Assembly: GCA_947846985.1 (NCBI GenBank)
Contig: CANTUZ010000004.1
Location: 55,529,672-55,593,671 of the forward strand
DNA length: 64,000 nt
Direction of reading: 5' to 3'
From: Fratercula arctica
Taxonomy: Eukaryota; Chordata; Aves; Charadriiformes; Alcidae
Shown here: piece by piece, positions 25,222-37,100 of the stretch
Numbering within the stretch: position 1 is the stretch's first letter
Layout of the letters: each line of letters opens with the position of its first letter
Notes under the pieces: generated by a model
The model's database searches: none
What the model was told of the DNA's origin: nothing
What the model saw: only the letters and a program-made list of their open reading frames with translations
Made by a program: the position numbers and the translations under genes

Positions 25222-25245
25222 CCCCAGATGTTTCACCATCTGGGG
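25222..25245. repeat. 9-bp GC-rich hairpin, 6-nt loop
   Basis: ccccagatg and catctgggg flank tttcac, directly after a T8 run. Confidence 0.85.
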
Positions 25246-26057
25246 TGAATCTCTTAACACATGGCAGAACAACCATTCTCTGGTTCAGAGAATGAATGTT
25301 TAATTGTTTTATACAAATTGGAACAGCATCAAAAACAAAGACTGGAAGACCCTCATCCCCAGAATACATCACTGCCTGCCTGGCAGGTGGGGTCACATCC
25401 CTGAAAGCAAATAAGGAAACTGTCCCAGAACTGGACACATTCTGGGTAAGTTGTTTTTGTTGCTGCTGTTGGGTTTTGTTTTGTTTTTTAACTATTTGGC
25501 TGGTAGATAAAAGGGGTCAATCTCCAGCAATTTTATAAAACTACTTCCAGTCACCCAACGCACACACGTGTATAGATATTTTTTCAATTAACCCAGTAAA
25601 ATCAAAAATCACTTGTTTGCACAGCAACTGTTGCAAAGGCACAATGGATGAACTGGGAATTCAAGTAAATAGATAAAAATAAGCAGAACCTACACTTGTT
25701 GCGCTTAAGTCAGATTTTAGTGTGGTTTTCCTGAAAGACACACAGATTATGCAAGCACACTTCAGTATGCTCCAGTGTTCATGAAGAGGCAGCCATACGG
25801 GTTTAATTGAGAAAGCAGGGATAACTGCTTTTAGCTTTTCCTTCTTGCTTAAATACTAAGACAAGGTTAAAGAAGGAAGACATTTCACATGTACCTAAGC
25901 CCATCTATCACTACCCAAATTTCCAAGGAGCTGCACGTTATTTACCCACTCACAGTAAAGGCATTCTAAATCAATGTATTTGCTCATGATGCCCAACCCA
26001 AAATGCAGAAATGCTTTGTGGAGATACTGAAAATGTTCTCTTACTATTTTTCTTTGA

Positions 26058-26076
26058 TTTTTTTTTTTTTTTTTTT
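26058..26076 (+). repeat. Poly-T run of 19
   Basis: Uninterrupted T19 homopolymer. Confidence 0.9.
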
Positions 26077-28737
26077 GTGCTTGTTGTTTCCTTAGGAGCC
26101 AGAACCAACCCCCTCAGTTCCTTCTATTTACTCTTTGCTGTATGACAATTCTTCAGTTGAAACGTATCATGTATTCATTTCAGGTCAAACATGAGACCAA
26201 GAAAAACATTTCCATGAAGCTTCTGCCTTCTTCTTGAAGTGAAAACTGTAAAATTATTAACTAATATGTTCCCATAATCAAAAGTTATATTGGAAAACAG
26301 TATGTTCCTCTGCAACCAAACGCCTTCAACTCATATATAATTGACCAAACAGGCACAATGAAGCAACTGTCTGGAACAGCACAGCTCCTTAATCTATAAA
26401 ACAATAAGCAATTTTTGAAGAGTATTTTTCTTTCAGATCATAGATTGGCTATCTTGAACATAAGGATCGCTTTAATTTTTAGTAAATGCATGAAAGCTTT
26501 CTGCTGTTTGTCTTTTGATAAAAATGATGAGGTGCCAAATCACACACACATCTGATTGTACCCGTTGTTAGCATTAATGTTTCAGTCCCTTACAATATGC
26601 CTGAAAAACATCTGCAAGCTGAAAAGCCGAGTTCAGAAAAATGAAACAAATCAAAAAACTCCACAGTTTATAGTAACAGCTGATCCTAACTGCAAAGGAG
26701 CAGATGGGACTCATCCATATGCTATCAGAAAGTGGGAGACCACACAACTTCTAAGCTATCAAAAAAGTATCAGATGTTCTAACAAGAAAGAAAATATTGT
26801 ATTTTTAAAGACAATTTTATGCTCTAGAAAGTAAAAGCAGTATTTTTATAAGTTCAATTCCTCTTGTTATTTACTATTTTTAGAGGGGATAATTCTTCCA
26901 AGCACCGATAGCTCGATGAATGTAAACTGAATTCATCCTAGATAAAGATCTGTATCTGCAGAATCATTACAAACCATGAAGTATTTACTCTGAAGAATGC
27001 TGAAATGCTTTAAATAACTACAGAAGGAATTAAACAAGATACTAAGGGTTAGTAATACCATGACAATAGTACCTAAAAACATTAAAAATATGCAACTTAA
27101 TAATAAAAAGTATGCAACTAATTTTCTTGGGGAAAACCCCTTTTACTGACCAGAAAGGCAGGAAAGTTATTCCTAAACTTCATCCTTGTCTTGTTAACCT
27201 ACCAGACTGCTGCAAAAGAATACTAGATATTGAAGTGTGAAATTTTCCTGCTAAAGGGGTGTCATAAAATATCACTGAGAAGAAACCAGTAAGAAATAGC
27301 CATTCATTCTGGAAAAATATGAGGGTGATAAGGTAAAAGTCTACAGGATCACAAGACACTTGAAGAGGGAGAAAGGGAACCAACTGTTCCACTTCTTCCA
27401 ATGCAAGACCTAAAGGGCAACACACAAAGCAAAACAAAGGATGTCTTCATGCACACGAGAGGTGGTAGACATCTAGATTTCTTTGCTAAAGGATGCAAAA
27501 ATTTCGCAGTTTCTGGAAAAGTGTCTTGCCTGCTTGCCCAGTTCATACTTTTCTCTAGATACTCTCTAACAACCACTGCATTGGACATGTGTTAAAAAAT
27601 GTGTTCTTTCCTACTTAACTTCCTCTTGCTAAACTCTAACAGTAGGAAATGAAAGATAAGGTTAATTTTCAGCAGTGACTTTCCCATTTAAAGAAATTGT
27701 ATTTTTGTGTACCATAACACTCCACTCTCATTGCACACTCCCCTGAGAAAATGCTTAGTTCCTTAGTATATGTATGATACAGATATATGTATAGGCTGTA
27801 TCTGCCACATACAGGGTATCTTACTATCACAGTATAGTTTTGAACAAAACAAAGCCAATTTTAAATCAGTCCGTAATTGCTAGTGAGTAGCACTTGCCCT
27901 ATCTAAGAAGATCCAGAAGTACAGATTTCCTACTGGACTACAGAGTTCCAAAGTAAAAAAGCAGAAGTACAAACTATTCAATTTTGTTCTTTGTGTACTA
28001 ATTAAGGACTCAAAATCCTTGTCATCCTTGCTCGACTGTCTATAAGCAAAAAGCTTAAACATGGCTAATAATGGAAGTTGCTTCCGTATTCTGAAAGAGA
28101 ACTGTTCCCAGCTAAGAGGTAGCCAAGTAGTTTAGATCTCCTAGGCCCCACTAAACAGAACAGAAAAGTTTCACTGAAGATAAATCTGACCCCATTGAAG
28201 TCAGCAAACAGAGGAACAAGAATATGATTCTTTTCAACTTCTTCTCAACAGCTGAAGTGTTGATTAACAAAATTTTCATAAAAAGAAAAGCAATGTTCAA
28301 TGCTACTGAGATATACCCACTATTGTCAGGTATTACAAAAATTTGAACACGCACAGGAAAGGCAGAGGCGCCAATTAGATAGCTACTGGTACAGTATTAA
28401 TGTTCTTTGGTTTTAAAAGCAATGAGCACAATCAAAAACACAAAAAGATTTAATTTTAAAGAATTCCTGTAGAAAGCAAGTAAGTAATATCAAACAAAAG
28501 CTGTCCTGCAGACACTGCTCCAAAGAGCATGCAAAGTACAACAGAAAATCCCAAACCGCAATTGGTAAAAGGAAAGAAGCTAAGTGAAGAAAACCAGAAT
28601 CCATTCCAAAGAACGGTGAGGTGAAGGAGAAACGTAGAAGGTTAATCTTTACATGCTGAAAATACAACATGTAAGAACAAATTAATCTGCAAGTTCTAAA
28701 AATCAGTGGAATGTGTTTGTAATACGGAAAAAAAATT

Positions 28738-28759
28738 AAACTCTGTTGCAACAGAGTTT
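28738..28759. repeat. Perfect 22-bp palindrome followed by a T run
   Basis: The unit is an 11-bp half aaactctgttg followed immediately by its reverse complement, and the plus strand continues as a T6 run (28757-28762). It resembles a hairpin-plus-U-tract, but in an animal intron this has no terminator meaning. It is also preceded by an A7 run. Confidence 0.9.
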
Positions 28760-28988
28760 TTTAGAAAAACAAAGGTAGATGTTGCAAGCAGCTGCACTTA
28801 TGTAAATTGTCTGAACTACTTAAAACACTGGAAGGGAAGTTCTCAAGAAGTTTCAAGTCAACATTTGACTTTCCTTAGGTATTCAAAAGGCAAGAGCAGT
28901 TCTATTCCATCAAATTCTTCTTTTTTAAAAAAATATCTCAATCTAAGAAACATATGTCCACAATACTAGGGACTCAGGAGAACCTGAG

Positions 28989-29012
28989 ATTTGTCCTTAC
29001 AGAAGGACAAAT
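28989..29012. repeat. 10-bp hairpin, 4-nt loop
   Basis: atttgtcctt and aaggacaaat flank acag. It lies about 230 bp from the 22-bp palindrome at 28738-28759. Confidence 0.85.
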
Positions 29013-29830
29013 GGATTGCAAGATGGTTTGCACTATTTGCCTTGCAAGAAGAGCTGGAGGTGAGGAAGAACAGTTTCACAGGCCACCTACAGTCCAACAT
29101 TAGGTGCATTAACGACCCTAGTCAAGCCTGTTTGACTCCTTCCTTCTTCCAGTCAGCTACCATATGCAAAGGAATAAGCCCAGAGATTAGTGACAAACTG
29201 TTTTCCCAGAAGCAAGGGAAAAAGGAATATTTTGATCTTCCCATTTTCCTCAGCTCATAATTTTTCCTCAGCTGTTCCAAAAGAGGATCCACAGAATTAA
29301 AGCAATGTTTCATTGGAGTCACATGAGACATCAGCAACCCTTTCTTTCCCCAAATAAACCACAATCAATTAATTAGATCAGTAGTGAAGATGTATAAACA
29401 GTTGATTAATGTTTAATGGCAAACTCTTTATAAAGAAAAAGAGGCAGTAAAGGGTGCATGAAAAAACTCGAGAACTCAAGGGAACAGAAGTCTTACTTTC
29501 AGGTTTACAGCAGAACACCTCTGAAAAAACTCCTAAAAAGCAGCTAATTTTTTGCCTTTTTGTGAAGAACAGTTTGTGAGAGAATCTTTGAAAATTTAAA
29601 CACTGTTTTGACATCTCATTCTGTGCGTGAATTGAATTTGGATTAAATTCCTCTTAATCTATCTGCAAATAATTTTGGTTAACATTTCATTATTTGATAA
29701 CTGCAAGATCCTTTTCTGATCAAGGATCTGAAGGCTACAGCAACACTGTTTAGAGAAATGGTACACTCAGGCAAGTATTTGCATATTATGCATATCTACT
29801 AAAATGTGTTTTACAAAGATATGATACCAT

Positions 29831-30085
29831 TAGAATCACAGGATAAACCAGGCTGGAAGGGACTTCTGGAGTTCAGCCTCTGGTCAAAGCAGGGCCAGTT
29901 GCTCATGAACTTGTCCAGCTGAGTTTTAAATAGCTTCAAGGATGGCCACTTCATGGCCTCTTTGAGCAACATGTGCTTAACTGCTCTCGGTGTAAATCTT
30001 TCTCTCTTCTATCCAGTCAGAACTGCCCTTGCTGAGACTTGACTGTTGCTCTGGCCCTTTCAGTCTACACTTCTGAGAAAGGTCT
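29831..30085 (-). mobile_element. Older CR1 LINE 3' fragment, minus orientation
   Basis: The plus strand starts tagaatcacaggataaacca, then ggctggaagggacttctgg. It continues with caaagcagggccagttgctc, ttgtccagctgagttttaaa and a diverged tail up to gaaaggtctggcttta. This is the reverse complement of an older CR1 subfamily 3' region. Divergence and small indels suggest an old insertion. Edges are approximate. Confidence 0.9.
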
Positions 30086-30803
30086 GGCTTTATTACGCTT
30101 TTATATCTTAAATAAATACAAAAATTACAACCTGCAGGTACTGGATTGTGTATAAATTTTTATCCATCTCCACATAATCAAAACTGGGCTGGGATAATAG
30201 GTCTGGTAAACTCATTACAACCTACAAACACATTGGATTTGAAATGCATGCAATCAGTAGAGAACTGCCAGACTAGAAGCAGCTCCACCATCAGGACAGC
30301 CACCTTTTCCATCATCTTCCTAAAGAGAGTATTTGTAAATTCTGTTGCAAAACACTTGTGTGTCTTTGGAAAGAAAGAGAAGAAAGAAACCACACGCAAC
30401 TGTTCCCTTCCTCCAGTGTCACATTTGCCCACCATTGAACTGCTAACACAAGCATCAATAAATAACAAAACACTCAGCTTGCAGTCTGAGAGTTTTCTTA
30501 TAGATTTACAAAATCATAGCAATCCTTCAATAATAGCCAACATTTTAATTTGGTACTGATTGCAGTTTAGGCACTAGTTCTCAATTATACTGACAGCTAA
30601 TTGTGAATACATGTGTAGATGGGTTTTTATAAAGAATGTTGCTGTCACTTTGTGTTGCTATCACCTTTTGTTGTCTTAGGCCCCTTGTGGTCTTCAGATA
30701 AGAGTAAGGTGAAGTTTCCTACAAGCAATTTGTTAACATAGTGCCAGTGCAAAAATACCTGTGCTTTTGACGTACAAAGAAATGTGAAAAAATATAGACA
30801 TAC

Positions 30804-30879
30804 CTGGTCCAATGCAGAATGATGCAATGATTGCAAGGATGCAAAATATACTGAGGTAAGGAAGCCAATGCACGGTTTT
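30804..30879 (-). CDS. SLC2A9: SLC2A9 (GLUT9) coding exon, fifth in window: start of helix 10
   Basis: This 76-bp exon (25 codons plus 1 nt) enters in phase 0 and leaves in phase 1. It reads KTVHWLPYLSIFCILAII, then ASFCIGP plus the first base of Gly. It matches human [26 protein letters not shown]. The Pro aligned with human P412, a reported hypouricemia site, is conserved. The acceptor is ctacccag before AAAACC and the donor is GACCAG followed by gtatgt. It is too short to stand out as an open reading frame; the correct frame is found by homology and by phase continuity with its neighbours. It lies only 2.3 kb from the preceding exon but 17.8 kb from the next. Confidence 0.94.
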
Positions 30880-33227
30880 CTGGGTAGATAAAAGACATTC
30901 GTGTTCAGTATATTGTATGTATCACCAATATTTAAAAAAAAAACCACCAGATAATGATAGTGTTTGCCATGATTCTATTTCAGAATTTAGTCTATCATTG
31001 CTTTAGAAAATCACAGTATTTCTCTACAACTTTATTACATGATTTGTCTTGGAGATCTTTGTCTCTATGGAATCCCCATAGAGAAACACTAGGCAAACTC
31101 TTGCACCACAGAAGTCACAACTCTGAAAGTTTAAAACTTCTTGTGCTAAAGTTCAAACCAACCTGGAAAAGAGTTTTTCTTTCCAATGAACAGATTCAGT
31201 GCCTCCATCCTCCTCAGGTGTTTCAGTGATATTCAAAAAGAGCAACTATGATGGCTCACAGAGCTTCAAAGTTCACCAGTTAAAGCCTGGGCTGAAGTCT
31301 AGACACGATAGGCTGCCTTTTGGTAGGACAGCTGTGCCTGAACCTTAGCAAAGCACGTGAAAGCCACAGTCCAGGGATTTGGCCGTAATCTGATTTTGCA
31401 GACAAGGAGGGCCATGTACGCAAACAACAGGTACAGGGCAAAAGAGAACAAACTATAAACGGCTCTTTAAAGGAATTGTAAACGGAATCACCCATTTTCC
31501 TCACAAGGCAATCTTTTTTCTACTTCTAAGTGGATTTTTCTTTCTTCAGACCACTAAAATACAGGAACTTGAAATACAATGAGCAATTTCTACTGAGTTT
31601 TCAGGACACTGTTTCTTAACCATGTATGCGAAAGCTTGATAATAATACTAATAGATGGGAAAAACCCATTGGATTTTTCCCCCATTGGAAAGGACCGATT
31701 CCCATTCTTTTCTCTCTTTATCAGTGGGGTTCTTTCCATCAGCAAAGTGTGAATGCCATTTTTATTAGAATTTTACTGTTTTTGCAAAGATACATATAAC
31801 TGCAGTATCACAAAACGTCGCCTGTTTTGTGCACTGTAAAAATATACTTGCAAAAATAGGTAATTATTTATTTCAGTGTTAAAGACAGAGCCCCATTTTC
31901 CAATGCTTTTTCTCTTTCAGTCTGGGTTATTCCTTTAGTTACATGGAAAACATGGCTCCTAGGCACTAACATTAGCCAAGAGACTTGGAGATCTATCAAA
32001 ATTACACATTGTGGAGTTCTCATCTGAACGCAGATCCAAGGTCTCTAAGGGCGCTGAGACAGAGAAGGTGCAAATACAGAGTAGATACAAATTTCCCTGA
32101 GATCAAGCCTATTTGTACCCTGGTCCTTTGTGCAAAGCACTACCTCATCTCTAACACTTAACACATTGAGACACTTCTGAAAGGATGTAAAGCTGAAAGG
32201 TACTCAAACTTCAGAGATTTACAACAGCTGAAGGTCCTTACGCATCAAATTAGGTTTTATAAGATTGGGAAGAGAATTTTTCAGTCAGCATACAAAACTG
32301 GCAATAACACATCTCCTCTGGAGAGCTGTCTCACAGTTGTCATGACGGGTATGCAAAGTAAAGCTTTATTGTGCTGTACATACAGGTAAGTCAAATAAAA
32401 CTTATTGGCATACAGGGTGGCATGCTGCTAGTCAAACTGACTTACTGACTCTCTTCAACCAAGAAACAAGATTTGGAAGTCAGACTAATGGCAAGACACA
32501 GAAATCAACGACGGCAGAAAAACAGCTTGATGAAAGACCACCCAAACCCATGCCATTGCAGACTGTCAGCTTTACTTCTCAAAAACACTCAGGAACAGAA
32601 AGAAATAGCATCATTATGAAAATGGAAGCTAAACAAGGAAAAATGACTCAGGGTCAGTATTTAGAATGGTTCAATAATCCGCCTCTGACCATTTGAAATA
32701 GCTGGGGAACTGACTGCTAGTAACATCTGAGAACTTAAGTGTAGATGGTCTGCAAAGGCTAAGTCTTTATATTTTCAATAAAAATATCAGAAATATAACT
32801 TGAAAGAAACCTCAAACATGGAAATCTTTTCACTACTGGAAAAAAACATCCAAACCTAAGAATAAGGATGACATAAAGTATGAAAGAAATCTCAAAATGA
32901 CTGCATTATAAACAAAAACACAGAATATGGGTAACTATAGGTAAAAATGTCTTCATAATAGTTCACAATAGGCATGAATCTTTGAGTCAAGGAGCCTGAA
33001 CATGACAAAGTCCCTGTGGTTTTTTAATGCAAAAGCTGCTATGGCTAACCATAGTACTTTGAAACTAACAGATCCATAAATAAGCAAAACCAGACATTTG
33101 AATCTTTATGTTAAGCTGATTAAAAGGATTGGCTTATGTAGGAATGCTGAGGCAAACAGGTATCGAGCACTTGGTGTTTAAAACAGGCAAAAGAGAGAGT
33201 AAAAATAGATAGTGACCATAGTGTTAC
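30880..33227 (-). other. SLC2A9: SLC2A9 intron of 2348 bp
   Basis: This is the shortest visible intron, with GT-AG ends. I saw no repeat family in it. A 9-bp perfect hairpin with a 5-nt loop occurs at 31062-31084. The remainder is ordinary AT-rich intron. Confidence 0.85.
31062..31084. repeat. 9-bp hairpin, 5-nt loop
   Basis: tctctatgg and ccatagaga flank aatcc. It lies about 180 bp upstream (in gene direction) of the acceptor of the 30804-30879 exon. Confidence 0.85.
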
Positions 33228-33329
33228 CTGTAAAGTCAGAGAGACAGTAAGTACTGCGAAGAAGACAACCATCAGCCCAAAACCTCCGATGAGAAGAGGC
33301 CTGCGTCCAAGCCGTTCAATAACTAAACC
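33228..33329 (-). CDS. SLC2A9: SLC2A9 (GLUT9) coding exon, fourth in window: GRR loop and helix 9
   Basis: The exon is 102 bp (34 codons), phase 0 at both ends. It reads [20 protein letters not shown], then [14 protein letters not shown]. This matches human GLUT9 [20 protein letters not shown] closely, and the rest is a hydrophobic helix 9. The ERLGRRPLL segment is the conserved cytoplasmic loop between helices 8 and 9. The first Arg of RR aligns with human R380, where substitution causes renal hypouricemia; it is intact. The acceptor is gtcttccag before GGTTTA and the donor is TTACAG followed by gtaaca. The frame runs open a short way into both introns, but the splice signals and the match to the protein mark these edges clearly. 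Confidence 0.97.
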
Positions 33330-33840
33330 CTGGAAGACAAAAAATGGCATTTGACTTTCTTGATAAAGCACTGAAGGATTCAGACCACGTTATGTGTTCT
33401 CCTGGTAAATAATAACATCAAAAATAAAACCATGATAGTTGATTCTGTACTAGGTATCAGCTATAATGTGTTCATAATTGTGTTCACAATTGTGTTTACA
33501 CAATTTAACCTATTTGAAAAAACAAGCCAGCACAGCATCAGCATCCTTATTTGAAACCACTGAAAAAAACCTAGGAAACGATCACAGCTGTACTTGGTAT
33601 TAATTTTATGCCTGGATTTCCTACTACAGAGCAAATATGACCATATAGATATCAAAAACATATGCTTGGTAAATTCAAGTTTAGTATTATTAACGTGGTA
33701 GATATCAAAGTTACTACTACATTTAATTTCTCGTGCAACAATTTAATAATAAAATAAATGCTGCATGTTAGCTATATAAAAATAATTAATATGATGATAA
33801 CTACATTAAGTTTGATTTATTTTTTTTCAGGGTATAAATC

Positions 33841-33989
33841 ATCACAGAATTATAGAATGGTTCGGGTTGGAAGGGACTCTAAAGATCCTCTAGTTCCAAC
33901 CCCCCTGCCACGGGCAGGGACACCTCCCACTCGACCAGGCTGCTCAAAGCCCCATCCAGCCTGGCCTTGAACACTTCCAGGCATTGGGG
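33841..33989 (-). mobile_element. CR1 LINE 3'-end fragment, minus orientation
   Basis: On the plus strand the fragment begins atcacagaattatagaatgg, then ttcgggttggaagggactc, the reverse complement of the CR1 3' end with its octamer-type ATTCTATG tail. It continues through the well-known gttccaacccccctgcc and caaagccccatccagcctgg segments and stops abruptly near cttccaggcattggggg. The element is strongly 5'-truncated, as most avian CR1 copies are. It is the least diverged CR1 here and a good argument for a bird. It lies in the intron in the same orientation as the gene. Confidence 0.93.
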
Positions 33990-34107
33990 GTGGGTGGGGG
34001 ATAAAAAAAAATAGTTGTACATTCATTGAATGGCTGTTTCTTAAGTTCAACATCTCTCTGAATTTAAGATTAAAATGTTTAAAAGTTGATTAAAAGCTTT
34101 TTAGCAA

Positions 34108-34131
34108 AGATTAATTTTTTAAAATTAATCT
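34108..34131. repeat. 11-bp AT-rich inverted repeat, 2-nt spacer
   Basis: agattaatttt at 34108-34118 and aaaattaatct at 34121-34131 are exact reverse complements. They lie about 120 bp beyond the CR1 fragment at 33841-33989 in an AT-rich patch. Confidence 0.85.
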
Positions 34132-37100
34132 AAAATTTATTTTTAATTTCTTTTTTGTCCAAACACAGCAACAACATTTAGTTATGATTTTGGATAGTTA
34201 ATGTATTTAGAATAGCCAGATAAAATAAATCCACCTGTCAGAAAACTTTGCTCAGACAAGGTATGGTAACACTGACACTTGTGCACTCATGCACATTTTG
34301 AATTTATATTCAACACGTGAACATAAAACAACTTTGCTACAAGCAGTCACAAAATCTGAATGCTTATCTGCTGAAGAAGAACACAATGAAGAGTTTCTTG
34401 AAACATTGTAACATGAAACTTTCTTTGTTAGTATGACCCATTAAAGTAGGCTAATATATATGTTAGGTCATGACAACTAATGTACTATTGCCATTGATAA
34501 CAACTATTACAGTTGGCTTTCTTGTGAGAAGGATAAAACAATTTTATGAAGCCCAAAATTTACCACTTCAAATAAGTTAAAAGTCAGAATCACACAACTG
34601 TTTGCCACGTCACTATTTACTGGAGACTGAAATCCCCCTTTCATACCTCCCTCAAGCAAAAGATTAAATGAGCAACTAAAATGAAATCTGGAGCAATAGC
34701 CTTAATTCTATGAGATGATGCACACCGTCCCATAGCGAGCATTTAGAAGAAACACATTAAAGGAAAGTGCAAAGTCACTCAGGGAATAAACGCCTTGTGC
34801 AGCAAGCGCTTCTCCCACAGCATCAGGTCCACCAGCAGATTTTAGGACAGGCTTCAGAACACACCGACCCTGCACCCTGCCAAGCTGGATTTCCACACCG
34901 GAGACATGCACTGTGACGCTGCAGAACATGGAAAGCAGCTCCGGGGCGAGATTTAGTGTTCCTTATTTCTTTAAATTAGAAAATATACTCATTTTGACAG
35001 TTTCCACAGCTTCCATAATACAATTTATTTCAGAGCTGTGTTTAAAATAGACCCGCGCTGATGTTATTATTAACATTTCACATTGTGCTCATGGGGTCCA
35101 AATGTTCCAAACCTGCAACTGCTGCACCATCCAAACCTCTACAAGGTGCCAAGTATTTTCCACTACGATTAAAGAATCCATCTTGCAAACACACGTGGCC
35201 GCACATACACTTAACCAAGAGTCAGTTTTTACAGCTACGAGGGATGAAAAGTTGTCTAATGGGTCAATAAGAAGATGGAGGCTTCTGAAACAGATGCTTC
35301 ACGTGTAATTTGATATGAATTACACATTCAGCAATAGATGCTGTACATGTAATCTGACATACCAGGGAATTTCCCTTATTTTTTTACAGATTGGTGGTCG
35401 TGATTAAGCAATCTTGGTGTTAACACAAGCTGGTGGGTTTTGTATTAAAACCGGGTAAGGCATCAGTGTTTCTCTTAGAGGGGAAAAAAGTTCATAGACG
35501 GCTCTCATACAGAGAAAAACATGGGGGAAAAAGTGCTAGATGGTTTCTGGTTGTAAAGCTCAAAGAAAAGCAAGCCCTAGTAAAGGAGGACAGTGTGGAC
35601 TAAGTCCTCTTGAAAAGATGTGTGCATGCACTTGTGCCTACATGCATTGAGAATAAACAGTCTGGAACGTATTTGGGCAAATCCAGGTAGGTTGGTGAGG
35701 AACTCTCAGTTTTAACTGAGAGCAGCCAAGAACAGATAGTTACAGCAGATCTGCAGGCTCCATATCCTTTTTACAGAAAAGAATAATAGTTCCTAATACA
35801 TTAAAATGTTTTTTTTATTCAGCGGCAATTCAGGAAGAAGAAAAGCAAATCCATGCGCAGTCATTCTGTCCCCTGAGATCATGCCAGGTTTCCCAAGCGT
35901 TCATCATTGCTATTTATTTAATACAGTAGCAATGAGGAACTTGAATGCTTTAGCTTCTGGACACTCCCTGCAGTTTCTGCCCCAAAGAATTTACAATTAC
36001 AATTCTTGGTGATATTTCGTGTGATTTATGGAATGGACCAACTTTGTTCACTGGAAAAAATAAGCAGGAATTTTGTCCTCATTCGCAAGGACACTGTGAT
36101 GTACCATAATTGCTGGGAATCATATAATCATTTCCAAAGTTTATATGAAGTTAATTACACTGACAACACTAATAGATCTAGGAAATACAGACTCAGAAGG
36201 CTTCTCAATTAGACATGATTAACTCGCACAGTTATGGGGAGAGAAATGCCTACTTCTGTTTCTAAGCTAAGGACACCTCTAATTTGTTCCAATGCGTGAC
36301 CTACCTCTTGTACTACCAGTTCCAACCCAACAAAACACATCTGCTTATGGCACAGATTCAAACGAGGCACACCAGTCTCTGCTGAAATGGGACACTACAC
36401 AGAGTCAAGCCCATGAAAAGTCAGGCGAAACAATCAAAACCCACGCTCCCTACCCGGATATAAATTACAAAGCTGTGGTCTCATGAAAGGCAGAATGTGC
36501 GTTTGGGAAGACACAGGTCTGTGGCTCTGCTGGTCCGAAGGCAATGCAGAAGCAACTCAGGGCCCACTGGCAGATGAAAGTTGTTCAACTGGGAGCCAAT
36601 ACACAACGGAAAAGCCTCTCAGGAGGCACCATCTTTCATCAAGGCCAAAAAGGTTTTTTGAATTGTTTAAGCGCACAGATGCATCAAGCTGTTTAGGTCT
36701 ACACTATTTCTAACTGAAATTTGATTTATTTTTGAGGATTTCTTAAAAAAAAAAACCCTATGACAATCCATCAGTACCTGTAATTTCTCTGCTGAACTGC
36801 TTGTTCGTCTTTTTTTGATGGAAAAAAAAAAAGGTCAGATAAACTCTAAAGTTTCAACAAATACTTGAAAAGAAAGGTCTAACGTCTTCTATAACAACAA
36901 GTTTCCCTGGTGAAAAAAATGCTGATTTTGAGGTTATAAACAGATAACTTCATTTTTAGTTATGATTATACAAATTCAAAACTTATTAACTTGCAAAACC
37001 CACTAAGATGCTTATGACTCATAAGAAGGGGAAGATGATTCACCAGTTTTCAAGTATTTATAGTCCTGAATGCTCCACTGCTATGTGCTGGTAACTGTTA

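Larger units (their letters stand above)
12993..30803 (-). other. SLC2A9: SLC2A9 intron of 17811 bp
   Basis: This is the longest complete intron, splitting the Gly codon of GPGGIPF, with GT-AG ends. It contains one CR1 fragment (29831-30085), a possible MIR-type SINE (14650-14757), simple AAAC and poly-T tracts (17936-17985, 19233-19286, 26058-26076) and several short perfect hairpins. These lie at 20156-20179, 24583-24607, 25222-25245, 28738-28759 and 28989-29012. No other gene was recognised. Confidence 0.85.

Noticed and set aside
28738..28762. Palindrome plus T tract as an intrinsic terminator
   Set aside because: The window is a vertebrate intron, where rho-independent termination does not apply.
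30146..30559. The longest open frame of the window (137 codons, plus strand)
   Set aside because: No recognisable domain or repeat; a few frames of this length are expected in 64 kb of AT-rich DNA.
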